This document shows positions 36,548 through 46,705 of a DNA stretch of 64,000 nt, piece after piece; within the stretch, counting starts at the first letter, position 1; the number at the start of each line of letters is the position of its first letter. The position numbers were made by a program, and so were the translations under genes. A model generated the notes under the pieces. That model worked only from the letters and a program-made list of their open reading frames with translations. It made no database searches and was not told the origin of the DNA. Source of the stretch: Asterella californica (taxonomy: Eukaryota > Streptophyta > Marchantiopsida > Marchantiales > Aytoniaceae); NCBI GenBank assembly GCA_036924285.1, contig JAYKYS010000143.1, forward strand, positions 1 through 64,000. Direction: 5' to 3'.

Positions 36548-38515
36548 CAAGCTGCAAACGCTTTCCAGCACGTTAGGAGTTCTGTTTAGTGAAGAATCAT
36601 GTGACTTGTATGGCAACCAGTGTTTGACAACGGGTGCGTTGTTGCTGCTGCTGTAAAACCTGCATCTTGGCCTTTGCTTCAGCTTCTATCTCTATCTACT
36701 TGGTGCAGATATAAATGATCTCACAATTGGAAGTATAGCTGCTGATCTGGCAAGTGAGGGACTAGGACCTGCTGGCTTGGGGCTTGCAACGGTTGTCCAC
36801 TCCTACTTTCCCGCTTCAAGGCATGCTGTGGTGGGTCCACAAACGTCCATTCTTCAGCATGATAGGTGTTTAGTGAAAGTTGGTCCACCCCCAGTGTGAC
36901 TGCATGCAGGCAATTATAGTATGAATCTGGGTCAAGCCCATATCATGTCCTGAAGGATTGCAAGTGTGTCAGATTTGCATTGCTATGGCATCACTTTGGA
37001 GTGTGACCTATTGAGCATCAATACCCAGCACATGTGCCAACTTGCTTTCCATGCACATGACAGTCTCATGCAAGGGGCAGCCAATGCATCCAAGCCTGCC
37101 CGTGAGCTGCAAGGTATAGGGTGCCGCTTACTCTGCATTGTCATCAACTAGGTGTTTTACAACAAGCTGCACCAAGGAGAAGATTGTAGCAAAGCAATTC
37201 AGTTGATGCTATTCACTTACAACACCAGCATGCGAAAGTGGCTGGCATGCTGCACCCATTGTTAGGTTGTGAAGAGCTTGTTGTGTTTGCAGTTGAGTGC
37301 CGTGTGAACAAAATTTCTTTACCCATGTTTGCGGGACATTGGAGGTCAAGTGGCATGCCTCAACAAGAAATCCTGGGAAAAGCTAGCCCCAGGTGTTGAC
37401 ACTTCACATTGGGAAGAGCGCCAATTCTTGAGGGGCAAAATCATGGCGTGTCTGCCAAGTTACACCTTGGACAAGGACAAACTGAAGGAGTCAACATGGT
37501 AGGAAAGGATTGGCTATCCGAAGCGAAACTGATCCTTATTGCAGACTATAGCATGGATGGCTGTGTATTGTTGGAATCCAATAGCGCCACACGGGCCGTG
37601 CTGCCACATCTGTCTGTCATTGGTGCTTGAGTCTGCACACATTGGAGAACAAAGCATTGTCGTTGGCCTCAGCTTGGATTGTTCAAAGTAGTTTACGTAA
37701 AGTGCAGCTACACTCAGCTTTGATCAAGATGTCTGCAGGTAATATGACAATTCGACAGCAATACTTGATACAAGGGCAAATAGTATAAGATGTTGCTTCC
37801 TTGGATCTGGGTTGTCAATAGACTAGATTAGATTAGATTAGATTAGATTAGATTATTGCAAAGCTTGCCAGGTAGATATTGTCAACACTTTTGGGTGTCA
37901 CAAAGTGTCCGACAATTATCGTAATGCTACAAAGGTGATGGAAGACAGTTGATGACAGAATATTACAACACAAATGCACAGCAGGGTCGGGGTCGGGGTT
38001 ACAGGAGAGGGTTGTCATCGGTTTGCAATAAGGCACGTGTATTGTAATCAAGCCATGCTCGCAAAAGTCTAGAGGCCCGCGCGGTAGTGGTCATGGCGGC
38101 AGACGTCTGCACAGCTCGCGTTAGACAATCACAAAATATGTGGCTGGTTGACGCAGGCCTAGCGGCAGAACCAGGGCCTTCAGCCTCTGCCAGAATTAAG
38201 TGGCATAAAATCTCGGGGAATGTCAGCAACACGTCTCTGGTTGAACTAGAAACGTTGACTAGTAATATGGACTCACAACCCGTACCTCTGAGACGGACAA
38301 TGTTCAGGGGTATGTTCTGGATGGTATGAGTCAATGATAATGTCCCTTCCAGCATGTCCCGTCCATGTCCTTACGGTTGCACACTAAGAATACGAAACGT
38401 CAGGCGTGCACGGCGTGAAATCGGCGTAGAGCGTGAACCTTATCTGGCTAGTGCACTGTGCCGCAACATACAACTTTCGCCCAGCAAACGAATCGTTGAC
38501 GGTGTTTGAACGTCG
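36548..38515. other. Mostly unassigned; short coding-like pieces and PSBQ promoter
   Basis: Plus-strand pieces at 36710-36830 (ADLASEGLGPAGLGLATVV) and 37390-37630 look faintly coding but cannot be joined into a gene. 38.0-38.5 kb is strongly CpG-rich and sits directly before PSBQ exon 1, so it is the probable PSBQ promoter region. Confidence 0.4.
37822..37855 (+). repeat. (GATTA)n microsatellite
   Basis: About six perfect units of a pentanucleotide repeat. Confidence 0.9.
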
Positions 38516-40912
38516 ATGGCCATGAACACTCTAGCTATGCAGTCAACCCTTACTCCAAGGTGCGTTCAACTCTCCGTGCTCTACCTCCTGGTCGCTCATC
38601 TTCAGATCCGCTGTTCTTTTCGCTAGTAAAAAGTGTGTGACTTTCGATACATCTCCGACAATGGTCGTCCATTCTTTTGCAGGCTCGCAGTGGCTGACAA
38701 GGCCATACGACCGTCAGGTGCGGTCAAATTGCTGTCGTGCTGTTGCACACCTACATCATACAGCTGTCACCGTTTCTATTATGTGCATGCCAGTCAACAG
38801 TGAGCTCGTCATGCAGGCTCTCGCGGGTACGTAATTGATCTGTGGATGTTTATACAGTCTGCCCTTTCGCCTCTTCATTCTTTAGCTGTCCATCCTGGTG
38901 AAGGGACACTGAACTGCCCACTTTGCTGTATGCTGCCCAGCAGCCAGCAGTTGGTTGTCTTGAATGTTTAACGTTCTGTGCAGTGGTAGAGGTTGCCTCG
39001 TTGTAAGAGCAGCAGCACAGGAATCACGCCGTCAGGTGAGCGTTGTTACCACACATTCTTGGATTAGAAGTTTCCCTTGGCATCAAGCACTGGTCATTGC
39101 TGCCCATGATGTATCACAAGGCACCTGTTGAGCTGAGTAACTTGGTAAGCATCACTCCCCAGACTGTCTGTGTAGGTACTCAGCAGCCTAGTGGCAGGCG
39201 TAGTCAGCTTGACAGCCCTCAAAGCAGGTGCTCAAGTAGACTTGCAAGATGAGCGTCAAGTACGACAGAGGGGGTTTGACCTGATCTATGAGGCTCGTGA
39301 CCTCGACCTGGACCAGAGCACTCGCGATGGCCTCACACAGTATAGAAAGAACATTGACAGCACCAAGGCTCGTGTCAAGGAGGCTGAGAACATCATTGAC
39401 AACAAGCTTGAACCCTTCATCAAGAAGAAGTACTGGTGGGGTCTGCTGACTTCATCCTGCGTGTGGTGCAAGCATATGTGGTTGTCCCCTGCATAATGTG
39501 ATGATCTCCTGGCAGTTCAGGCAAATGATTGCCTTCATCCCCGCACCCCTCCCCACCCCTCCGCTGTCACCCTGCCCTTTCTCCTTCCTTCCCTCTTGTT
39601 TGACATGCATTGGCCATTATGTCTGAAGCATAAGCTGTTGGTACCCAACGTGAAAGCTGCCTGATGGTGCCAGTGCAAACTGCAGCAAGCCTGCCTGCAA
39701 CATCAGTCAACACAATGGCTGGCAAAGCAAACACAGTCAGGGCAGTAGCTCCATCCAGCAGTCACAATCACATACAGGTCATCCATCGGGCTCAAATAAG
39801 AACTGCAGATATCAAGGTTGTATGCGCTGCAGATACCAATGGCTGTACGTTACTGTGGCCACATGTCTATCAAGCCAGCCAGCAGTGACAACTACATGCA
39901 AGTCATTTTGGCTGTTGACAAGAGCTATAATTTGCTGATGCCAAACTTCAAACTGACCTCCCGCGTGTGATTGTGACTGCTTTGCTGCACATAGCTAACT
40001 CATCAACACCTGGGAAAGCATTGTTGTCAGATTTTTACTCTGATGATTGTTGCTGCTGATGATGATGATGATGTTGCAGGACTGAGGGCCCGTGAGGACC
40101 TGCGTAACCAGGTGGGCAACCTGCGCTTTGATTTGAACACCCTCATAGAGCAGAGCTCCAAGAGCAAAGCCGACAAGAAGGCTGCCACCCAGCTCAAGAA
40201 AGACTTCCTTATTAAGGTCTGCCCCTTCTCATCCATCAATGGCCGGTCTTATGCTTTTGATTGAATCAGATGCAAGCTGTGTGCAAGCTGCAAAGGCTGT
40301 TTTATTGTAGCAGTCTGTGCAGCTTTGTGCCATTCTCTGCAAAGGCTGGTCTGCTTAAATGGTCTTAGGTGCTGGCAGGCTGCACATTCATAGCAGCATC
40401 ATGCATTGTGTGAAGTGACGGGTTACCAATAGCAAGTTGTGAATGGTGCCTCGAGGACACAGTACTCTTACAGATTATTGTCACTGTGTAACACAGGGTT
40501 TTTTAACTCTTGAGCCAGCATCATGGGCTTGCTGAAGTGGTCACTAGTGTTCTCAGACACTGCACATTGAAATGCAGCTTGGAACTTGCAGCTGCAACTG
40601 TTCATATTGTTGCATTTACTGTGATTGCTTTCTATACAGTTCAGCTTGCAGTTCTAGGTTGCACTGCCGACTGGCATTGCTATCCACCAAGTCCAGCAAG
40701 CAAATGTGGACATCCAGAACTGCTGCTTGTTGCATTTTTGTGAGCAGGACAGATGTGCAGTCCTCAAAATCTGCAGTTCGTGAGCCCCTTTTGGTGTTGT
40801 GCAGGTTGAGGAGTTTGACTACTTCATCAGGAAGAAGGACCAGAGCAAGGCAGCAACTGGTCTAGCTGAGGCCAAGACTGCACTGGACAAAGTACTTTCC
40901 GCTGTTGCATAG
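38516..40912 (+). CDS. PSBQ: Photosystem II oxygen-evolving enhancer protein 3 (PsbQ)
   Basis: Lumenal subunit that stabilises the water-oxidising complex of photosystem II; nuclear-encoded and imported to the thylakoid lumen. Exons: 38516-38559, 38683-38717, 38817-38826 (10 nt), 38984-39035, 39176-39435, 40080-40216, 40805-40912, with phases matching throughout the first five. The first three to four exons make an Arg/Ser/Ala-rich transit peptide, followed by a hydrophobic lumen-targeting segment ([17 protein letters not shown]). The mature part matches Chlamydomonas OEE3: [42 protein letters not shown]. Exon 6 has one extra G in GGG at 40086-40088, breaking W-T-E-A-R-E. Since PsbQ is expected to be functional, this is a likely sequencing error. 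Confidence 0.93.
40060..40074 (+). repeat. (GAT)n repeat before PSBQ exon 6
   Basis: Short trinucleotide repeat directly upstream of the TTGCAG acceptor of PSBQ exon 6. Confidence 0.7.
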
Positions 40913-41172
40913 GTAAAGCAATATATATATTTTTTCCCGAAAGCTGGCTGCATTTTGATTTCTGCAGTCAGCACAATGACATGCCATTTGACTATGGCTG
41001 CATTGGCTCGGCCATGGCATTTGTAGGAAGCATTGTTTTGCACTGCTATTCATGCTTGTTCTGATGAGTTATGGGAAGCACCATCCTGCTTCTGCCTCTT
41101 GACTAGCATTTTTTGACACTGCAAACATTTTGAGAAGCAACTGTCGTCCTGGCATTGTTCAGCAGATTCATC

Positions 41173-41177
41173 TGTAA
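41173..41177 (+). terminator. Candidate TGTAA polyadenylation signal for PSBQ
   Basis: TGTAA about 260 bases past the PSBQ stop codon, on the coding strand, between convergent PSBQ and phosphatase genes. Confidence 0.4.
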
Positions 41178-41417
41178 AAAGATGCTGAGTAAAGCATTCT
41201 GTGCTGGACAAAGTATATGGTAGAAGCGGCTTTGATTAAAATGTTTGATGGTTTAGCCATCACCAAAAGCGGGAGGAATTCCCCTTCGAAGCATGCAGCT
41301 TTTGCATACTTTGCACATCTATGGTTGTGCTTTCGTTCATACTGTATAATAATAGCGCTGCCCAAAGGGTACAGGATTGGCAAGAAAATTTCCTGTTCTC
41401 ATTTGATGCCCATAAGA

Positions 41418-43542
41418 CTACTTGTTTTTTATATAAGGCTTAGCAGCAGGGAAATGTAGCAGCTGTGCATTAAGCATTTTGAGTGTCGGTGCGCTACTCA
41501 TGTTTTCATCCAATTTCTGGGGCAATATAATGGGCATAATGCATGCAGTCAGACTGCCCTCCATACACACAGCCAGTGTCAATCCCAGTGCAACTTGGAT
41601 ACTTTTGCAGCCGCCGCCGAGCGTCATGCCCAAATATTACATGTTCTGGGCCTTCCCATTTGGATGCCCAAGGCTCTCCTTTGTCAGGCCTACATGCGTG
41701 GTACCCATCAAGTGCATAGGTCACCTCCCTCATCTGTGCAATACATCCATTGTCATGAGGCTGGGGAAAATCAAAAGAAATGTTTCCAATCAGCATGCCA
41801 CATTCTACATGTCAGCTTATATACTGCGATATGACAAATCCCCCGCTGCTCAGCATGGCACTAAGTCACAACCTGACGTTGTTCCATTGACCACATGACC
41901 TAATTAACACTGAGGGGTTCCAGGCAGCTTCACAACCCAAATCAGAATGAGCCAAAATTATTCCAAAACACCATGCCAAGGTTGAGATCTGGACATTGTG
42001 CAGGCTGTACACTTGAGAGCACAAGAGCCCTCTGGACAACTTTTGATGCATAGAAGCGTTGGAAGTCTGCAGAAGGTTTGTGTAAAAAAGCAGCCTCTGA
42101 AGGGATCTACATGGGCACATAACTCGAGCAATATGCAGCAGTTAGCCCAGATCTTGAATAACAGCAAGGTTGTCAACAAGACCTGCAATGACATGTCAGG
42201 GTACTCAGTATACAGCAGGGAAGGTACCTGGTACATGTCCAGGAAATGTTGTCTGTGCTTTGGACGGTGGGGTACCATGCCAGCATGCACAATGAGTAAT
42301 CGATGAGAAGGGACACATGATTGTGAAGGGCAGGTCTCTCAGGAAAGCTGCTTCCTCAGGGCGCATTGCCTCCACCCATTGCAGGTGTGGCGGCACGTCC
42401 TGCACACACTCACAAACCTGTCACAGCATGTGTGATGTGTGATGCAGCAAATAGGATAGAAGATTGCTGGCAGTATGTTGTGAGGTCAAAGTGTTATGTC
42501 AGCATGTGTGCTTGTTGCCAAGACTGGGGTGTGCTGCAGATCTGCAGGGTGTTACAGCTGATGCAATGTCTTCATGGCTGCGTAGTGAAGACATTACACC
42601 AAAAAAGCCCTTCAGCAAACACATTGCTGTTGGCAAGAAGCAAACCTGGCAGTCTGTGCACAACATTTCAACAAATCTGTTCCTTTGTATGGGACTCGCC
42701 ACATCTTCTAGCATCCCCGTTCACGCTGCCACCCCCTCCTCTCCCTCCCACCCTCCTTGGCCCCTCCCCCCCCCCCCCCCGGCCACATCCCTGTGGACCC
42801 TTTGACACAGCGCAGATCGCTGCCAGCAAAGGTGCTGATGCAAAGACACATAACAGAACCCTTGCATGCAGACATGCCAAATATACAGCTGTATGTATTG
42901 GCAGTAACACTGAAGTACAAAACAAATGGTTGCCTAAAAGCATGAGCAGTACCTCAGGCCCAAATCGTTGAAGCTTGTGGTATGCTGACAAGGGCCTGAT
43001 CATCGTGGTTGCCCCTCACAGCAGAAGCACCTAATGTCATCACCAATTGCAATACCTGCAATGTTGTGAAAGCTCATGTGCGTATCAGCTCAAGATAGAT
43101 AAGGACCACATCAGTACCTACAGCATTCCAAGCATTGCACAGCAAAGGCAAGAGTGCGCTGCCATGTATGCACCTGAAGACTGTGTGGGCCTTTGTTTAC
43201 AAGGTCACCAACAAACACCAGTTTGTCGCTGCCCTCGGTCATATTTGACTTGGCGCAGAAGCTTGGCAAGCTCAAATGCACAGCCGTGAACATCACCAAT
43301 GACGATTAGGCGCCCGGTTTGGAAGGGGTAAAAGTGTAATTTTGTGTGAACAGAATGTGGCTTGGGGTTGCCTGCACATAACAGGATGCTTGGTATGCGT
43401 TAAACAAATCGTCGACCATCACTGGTACACAGACTTGTGCACCTTGCGGTGTGCCATGTACTGCAGCTTCACCGATCCCTGAGCCAGGCTGCGCAAGCAG
43501 CCTGAGCACATTGCTTGAAGCGATTCGCAGAGGGCGAGACAA
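41418..43542 (-). CDS. ApaH-like metallophosphatase (ALPH / symmetrical Ap4A hydrolase-like)
   Basis: Metallo-phosphatase of the PPP superfamily, ApaH-like branch; relatives hydrolyse Ap4A or other pyrophosphates and one trypanosome member decaps mRNA. Exons: 43542-43174, 43055-42953, 42399-42228, 41733-41418. All signature motifs occur in order: [62 protein letters not shown]. Splice phases fit only if single bases are corrected: one G missing at CCC 43313-43315, and one extra base at each of CCC 43232-43234, GGG 42992-42994, about 42306-42313, and CCC 41557-41559. As written the frame is broken repeatedly; with so many intact motifs, consensus error is more likely than decay. The N-terminal 70 residues before GDVHG could be a targeting extension. 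Confidence 0.87.
42767..42780 (+). repeat. Poly-C run
   Basis: Fourteen C in a row, followed by GG, in an intron of the phosphatase gene. Confidence 0.85.
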
Positions 43543-44159
43543 CGCTGGCCAAGCGTAACGCTGTTACTGCCGCTGGCAGTCGCAGCCTTTCGCCAACCCA
43601 GGGATTGACTGGCCATCTTATGCACCTGCACGAAAGAAGCATGGTGAGAGTGTTCGATCATATAGCTGCACTGCGCACAGCGAAGAGGCGATCACCTGAA
43701 CAAGCTTTGTGTGCATGACAACGACGTGCTTCCCAACATAGCATTACGGTCGCATATGGTTGCCAGACTCCCATGGCCTGCTCGTCGGGGTAGGCATACG
43801 GCAATTTGCTACCTTGGAGTATGCTCTTGCACAGCTATTGGGAGCTAAATTAGGCAGCTAGTGTACAATTCAGGTAAGAATTTTTTGAAGGACACAAATC
43901 TAACTGTTCACGTCACTAACACATTTGAGTCATTCTTTTGCCCTTAGTCGACCCTTGCCCTGAAGGTTGTCGTGTAATTCTGACACTTTCATGGCCATGC
44001 CAACAATAGCATCAATATGTAGCCAGATGCGTTAGGTAGCCTGAAACTGTATGTGTAGTACATTGTGTACATCATGTAAGCCGCAGCAACAGTCGTGGGA
44101 ACGAGGAAAGTGAAAGCAGCAAGCTTGACAGTACAAAACTCAGAAGCTTCTGATCAAGG
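43543..44159. other. Intergenic
   Basis: Holds the 3' side of VPS22 and the 5' side of the phosphatase gene (same strand). 43.5-43.8 kb is CpG-rich, fitting the phosphatase promoter. No other gene seen. Confidence 0.5.
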
Positions 44160-45690
44160 TCATGAATAATTCTGTCTACCAGTAGCTTTGCATGTTACAT
44201 TATGGCGGAGCAAAATCTGACTGTCAAATTGCAAGCACGGAAACCATAGCAGGGGTCTCCCATCTGGCGCTCCTTCATCGACCATGGCAAGACCCTCCTT
44301 TAACAAAGCTGACAATGTCTCTGAAGCCCTGGTGTCACTCCATTTCAGATGTTGCATTAGCTCCAACTTTGACGTGTACCCCTTGCTTTGTGCTAGATCC
44401 AGCGCTGCATTCTTGTCTTGGTTCAGCTCTCCTGGGGACTGATTGCACAAGACTCTTGTTGCCAATCTTGACTAGCCGGAAGCCGCTGCCCAATGTTTTT
44501 AGTTTTCCAATGGCTCGTGTGATGTCGTCTTCACTCACAGGGTCAGCTGCTGCACCTCTGCGCCGCTGCAGACATCATCATTCATACAGTCAGAAGTCAA
44601 CATGGAGAAGTAGCCACAGCATAAATCAATATTTCTGATCAAAGCCGAAGCCCCACATGAGTAGGGCATTAGCCTAAGCAGCTTGTACATCTAGTACTGG
44701 CAATCCTGAGGTTTTGCTATGTATGATGGAGCCAATCATCAGCAAATCAATGTAGCCAGAGCAACACCAGGAGATGACAAGCTGTCTTGCAGAGCACACA
44801 ACAAAGCAACTGTGCAGGGTTCACGCCGCCTAACAGCCGAGATTGACAACCACTGAAAGTTGGTGTGCAGCGCTCCCAGTGTCAGTACATGAGTACATCC
44901 CATTGTTGTATACTTGCTTGTATGCTGTGATTATGTTGACAACTGCCATCAACACCTTGAACAGATGCTGAGGAGCTTGATGTCAGCCAAGCTTTACCTG
45001 GACAGCATTCCTGAGAGCACCAAGCTCCATGAACCCACCATTGTATGCCCGAGTGGCTAGACAGGCCTCAACAATCTGTACACCAAGCTCGTAGTAAAAG
45101 TCTCCAAAACCCAGCAGCTGTGCCCACATGCCCTTGTTTGAAGCCAGGGGATCCACACCAATGTTTGCGCACATGGTGTGGAACTGTGCTCTGAACACTG
45201 GATCTTGCCTTATGTCGTTCCTGGCAGAGACCAAGGTGTTACACATGAAGTCAAGCAGAGTCACCTCTTCGGATCAAAGTATAAAAAAGTCGTGCTGTTT
45301 CAGGTGAGCTGCGCATGCTCAGCTGGGCTCACCTGTGCTTGATAGCAAATTCCTCCAGACTTTTCTTGAACACTGCCATCTGTGATTTGATATGCTCCAA
45401 CTTGGTTTGCTGCACATGCTCCCCGAGAACCTTGTACTGAATCCTGCGCGGATGTTATGATCCTGAAAACTCAGCCTGGCCATTCTTTCACCAAGGTGTG
45501 TCGCCGATCAGCCAACGTACTCTGGTCTGGGCACCCTTTTGTAATCCTTGGATACCGGGACGCCTCCCTCATGATGCTCAGATTTGCAGCCTGCAGCGAT
45601 AATGCCCTGCGAGAGCTACATCAGCTCAGGCGACGCTACTTCCGCCGGACCTACGACGGCAGGAGGGAACTTTAGCCTTCGCATTTGTGG
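44160..45690 (-). CDS. VPS22: ESCRT-II subunit VPS22 (SNF8)
   Basis: Winged-helix subunit of ESCRT-II, acting in sorting of ubiquitinated membrane proteins into multivesicular bodies. Resolved exons: 45443-45333, 45220-44998, 44565-44160, in matching phases; the first exon with the start codon lies between 45443 and about 45.7 kb and is not fixed. Conserved blocks: [98 protein letters not shown]. Exon 3 has one extra base in GGGG at 44434-44437 (CCCC on the coding strand) between LVQSVP and GELNQDK. Otherwise intact and of expected length. Confidence 0.92.
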
Positions 45691-45762
45691 ACAGACAGAT
45701 GTTGTGTCTTAGCTTCAACACGTCGCACTTTTGCAGATGCTGCAAAATCCACATCATGGCTT

Positions 45763-46031
45763 TACCGTACGTCCTCGAAATCATCACGCACAAACAATTG
45801 CTACGGCCCCTGCGTGACAACCTCGGTAATTGTCGGGGGCCTTGCGTGAAGCGGGTGCGTGATCCAGTTGATTAATTGCACTGCGCAAAATCTGGCCAAA
45901 ATGCCCATTTCTGGCCCGTTTTCACTGATTTCAGCTGCTGCGTGAAACAAGCTTAGACACACCACAGCCTGCGTGATAGTTTATATTATCCAAAATTTTG
46001 GGGTGCGTGATGATTTCGAGGACATACGGTA
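45763..46031. mobile_element. MITE with 28-bp terminal inverted repeats
   Basis: The ends 45763-45790 and 46004-46031 are reverse complements of each other with a single mismatch, bounding a 269-bp non-coding segment. The outermost bases are TA on both sides, so a TA target-site duplication (Tc1/mariner, Stowaway-like) fits. Inside, TGCGTGA occurs six times on the plus strand (45811, 45843, 45856, 45939, 45970, 46004) and once inverted in the left repeat, like repeated transposase-binding sites. It lies just upstream of VPS22. Confidence 0.8.
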
Positions 46032-46705
46032 CATTCAGAAATTCATCCTACTTTCAGCTGTTGAGGACTTACTATGCACGGTCTCTGCGCCCATGTGTAT
46101 GGCAGGCTTGCAGTACGGATATGCCATAGCTTAGCAGTCAAGTTGTTGTGAGGTTCCTTCACTATTGTCAAACACATATGTGTATGTGACACTTTAGTGT
46201 CATGACACGGGAGTAGCAGCAAACTAGTCAATGTTGTACACAGTCACTACAGTTGTAACTGTAAGGATCAAATGTACAGTGACGGTGAACATTCGTGTTT
46301 TGGGCCAATATTTACTTTGATTGAAATTGGCTAAACGGCTGACATGAATGCATCACACAGGTTCTCCTGTATGTGCACCTATCTTAGCCTAGAAGATGTA
46401 GCTACCTACAGCATACTGCAAGCCTGGATGGAGCATGGCGACTGCCCAGCACAGGCACAGAACCAGCTGACATGCATGCTAAGGCGGCTGTAAAGCTGCC
46501 ATGCCCTGCGAAGTGGGTGGTTTGATAACGACATCCCACTAGAACTTGGGTGCTTCCAGTGCTTGAAGGCATGTCTCACAACTCCGTATTTAACCTGGAT
46601 TTTTGTAAACGCTGAGGTCACAATCCATCAGCGCAACCGTCGCTTCATGAGCAGGTTCATATACCTTCACAGCTAATCAGTTGGCAACCCACAAATCTAT
46701 AATAG
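46032..46705. other. Intergenic
   Basis: Between the MITE and the terminal exon of FAD monooxygenase copy A. No supported gene; contains the expected 3' UTR of copy A. Confidence 0.5.

Noticed and set aside
38140..38170. AGLAAEPGP resembling a 2A-type ribosome-skipping motif of retrotransposons
   Set aside because: It lacks the essential N-P-G-P and the Asp-x-Glu before it, and no reverse transcriptase frame follows.
42366..42971. 201-codon plus-strand open frame
   Set aside because: It covers intron and exons of the ApaH-like phosphatase on the opposite strand and includes the poly-C tract; composition looks like chance.
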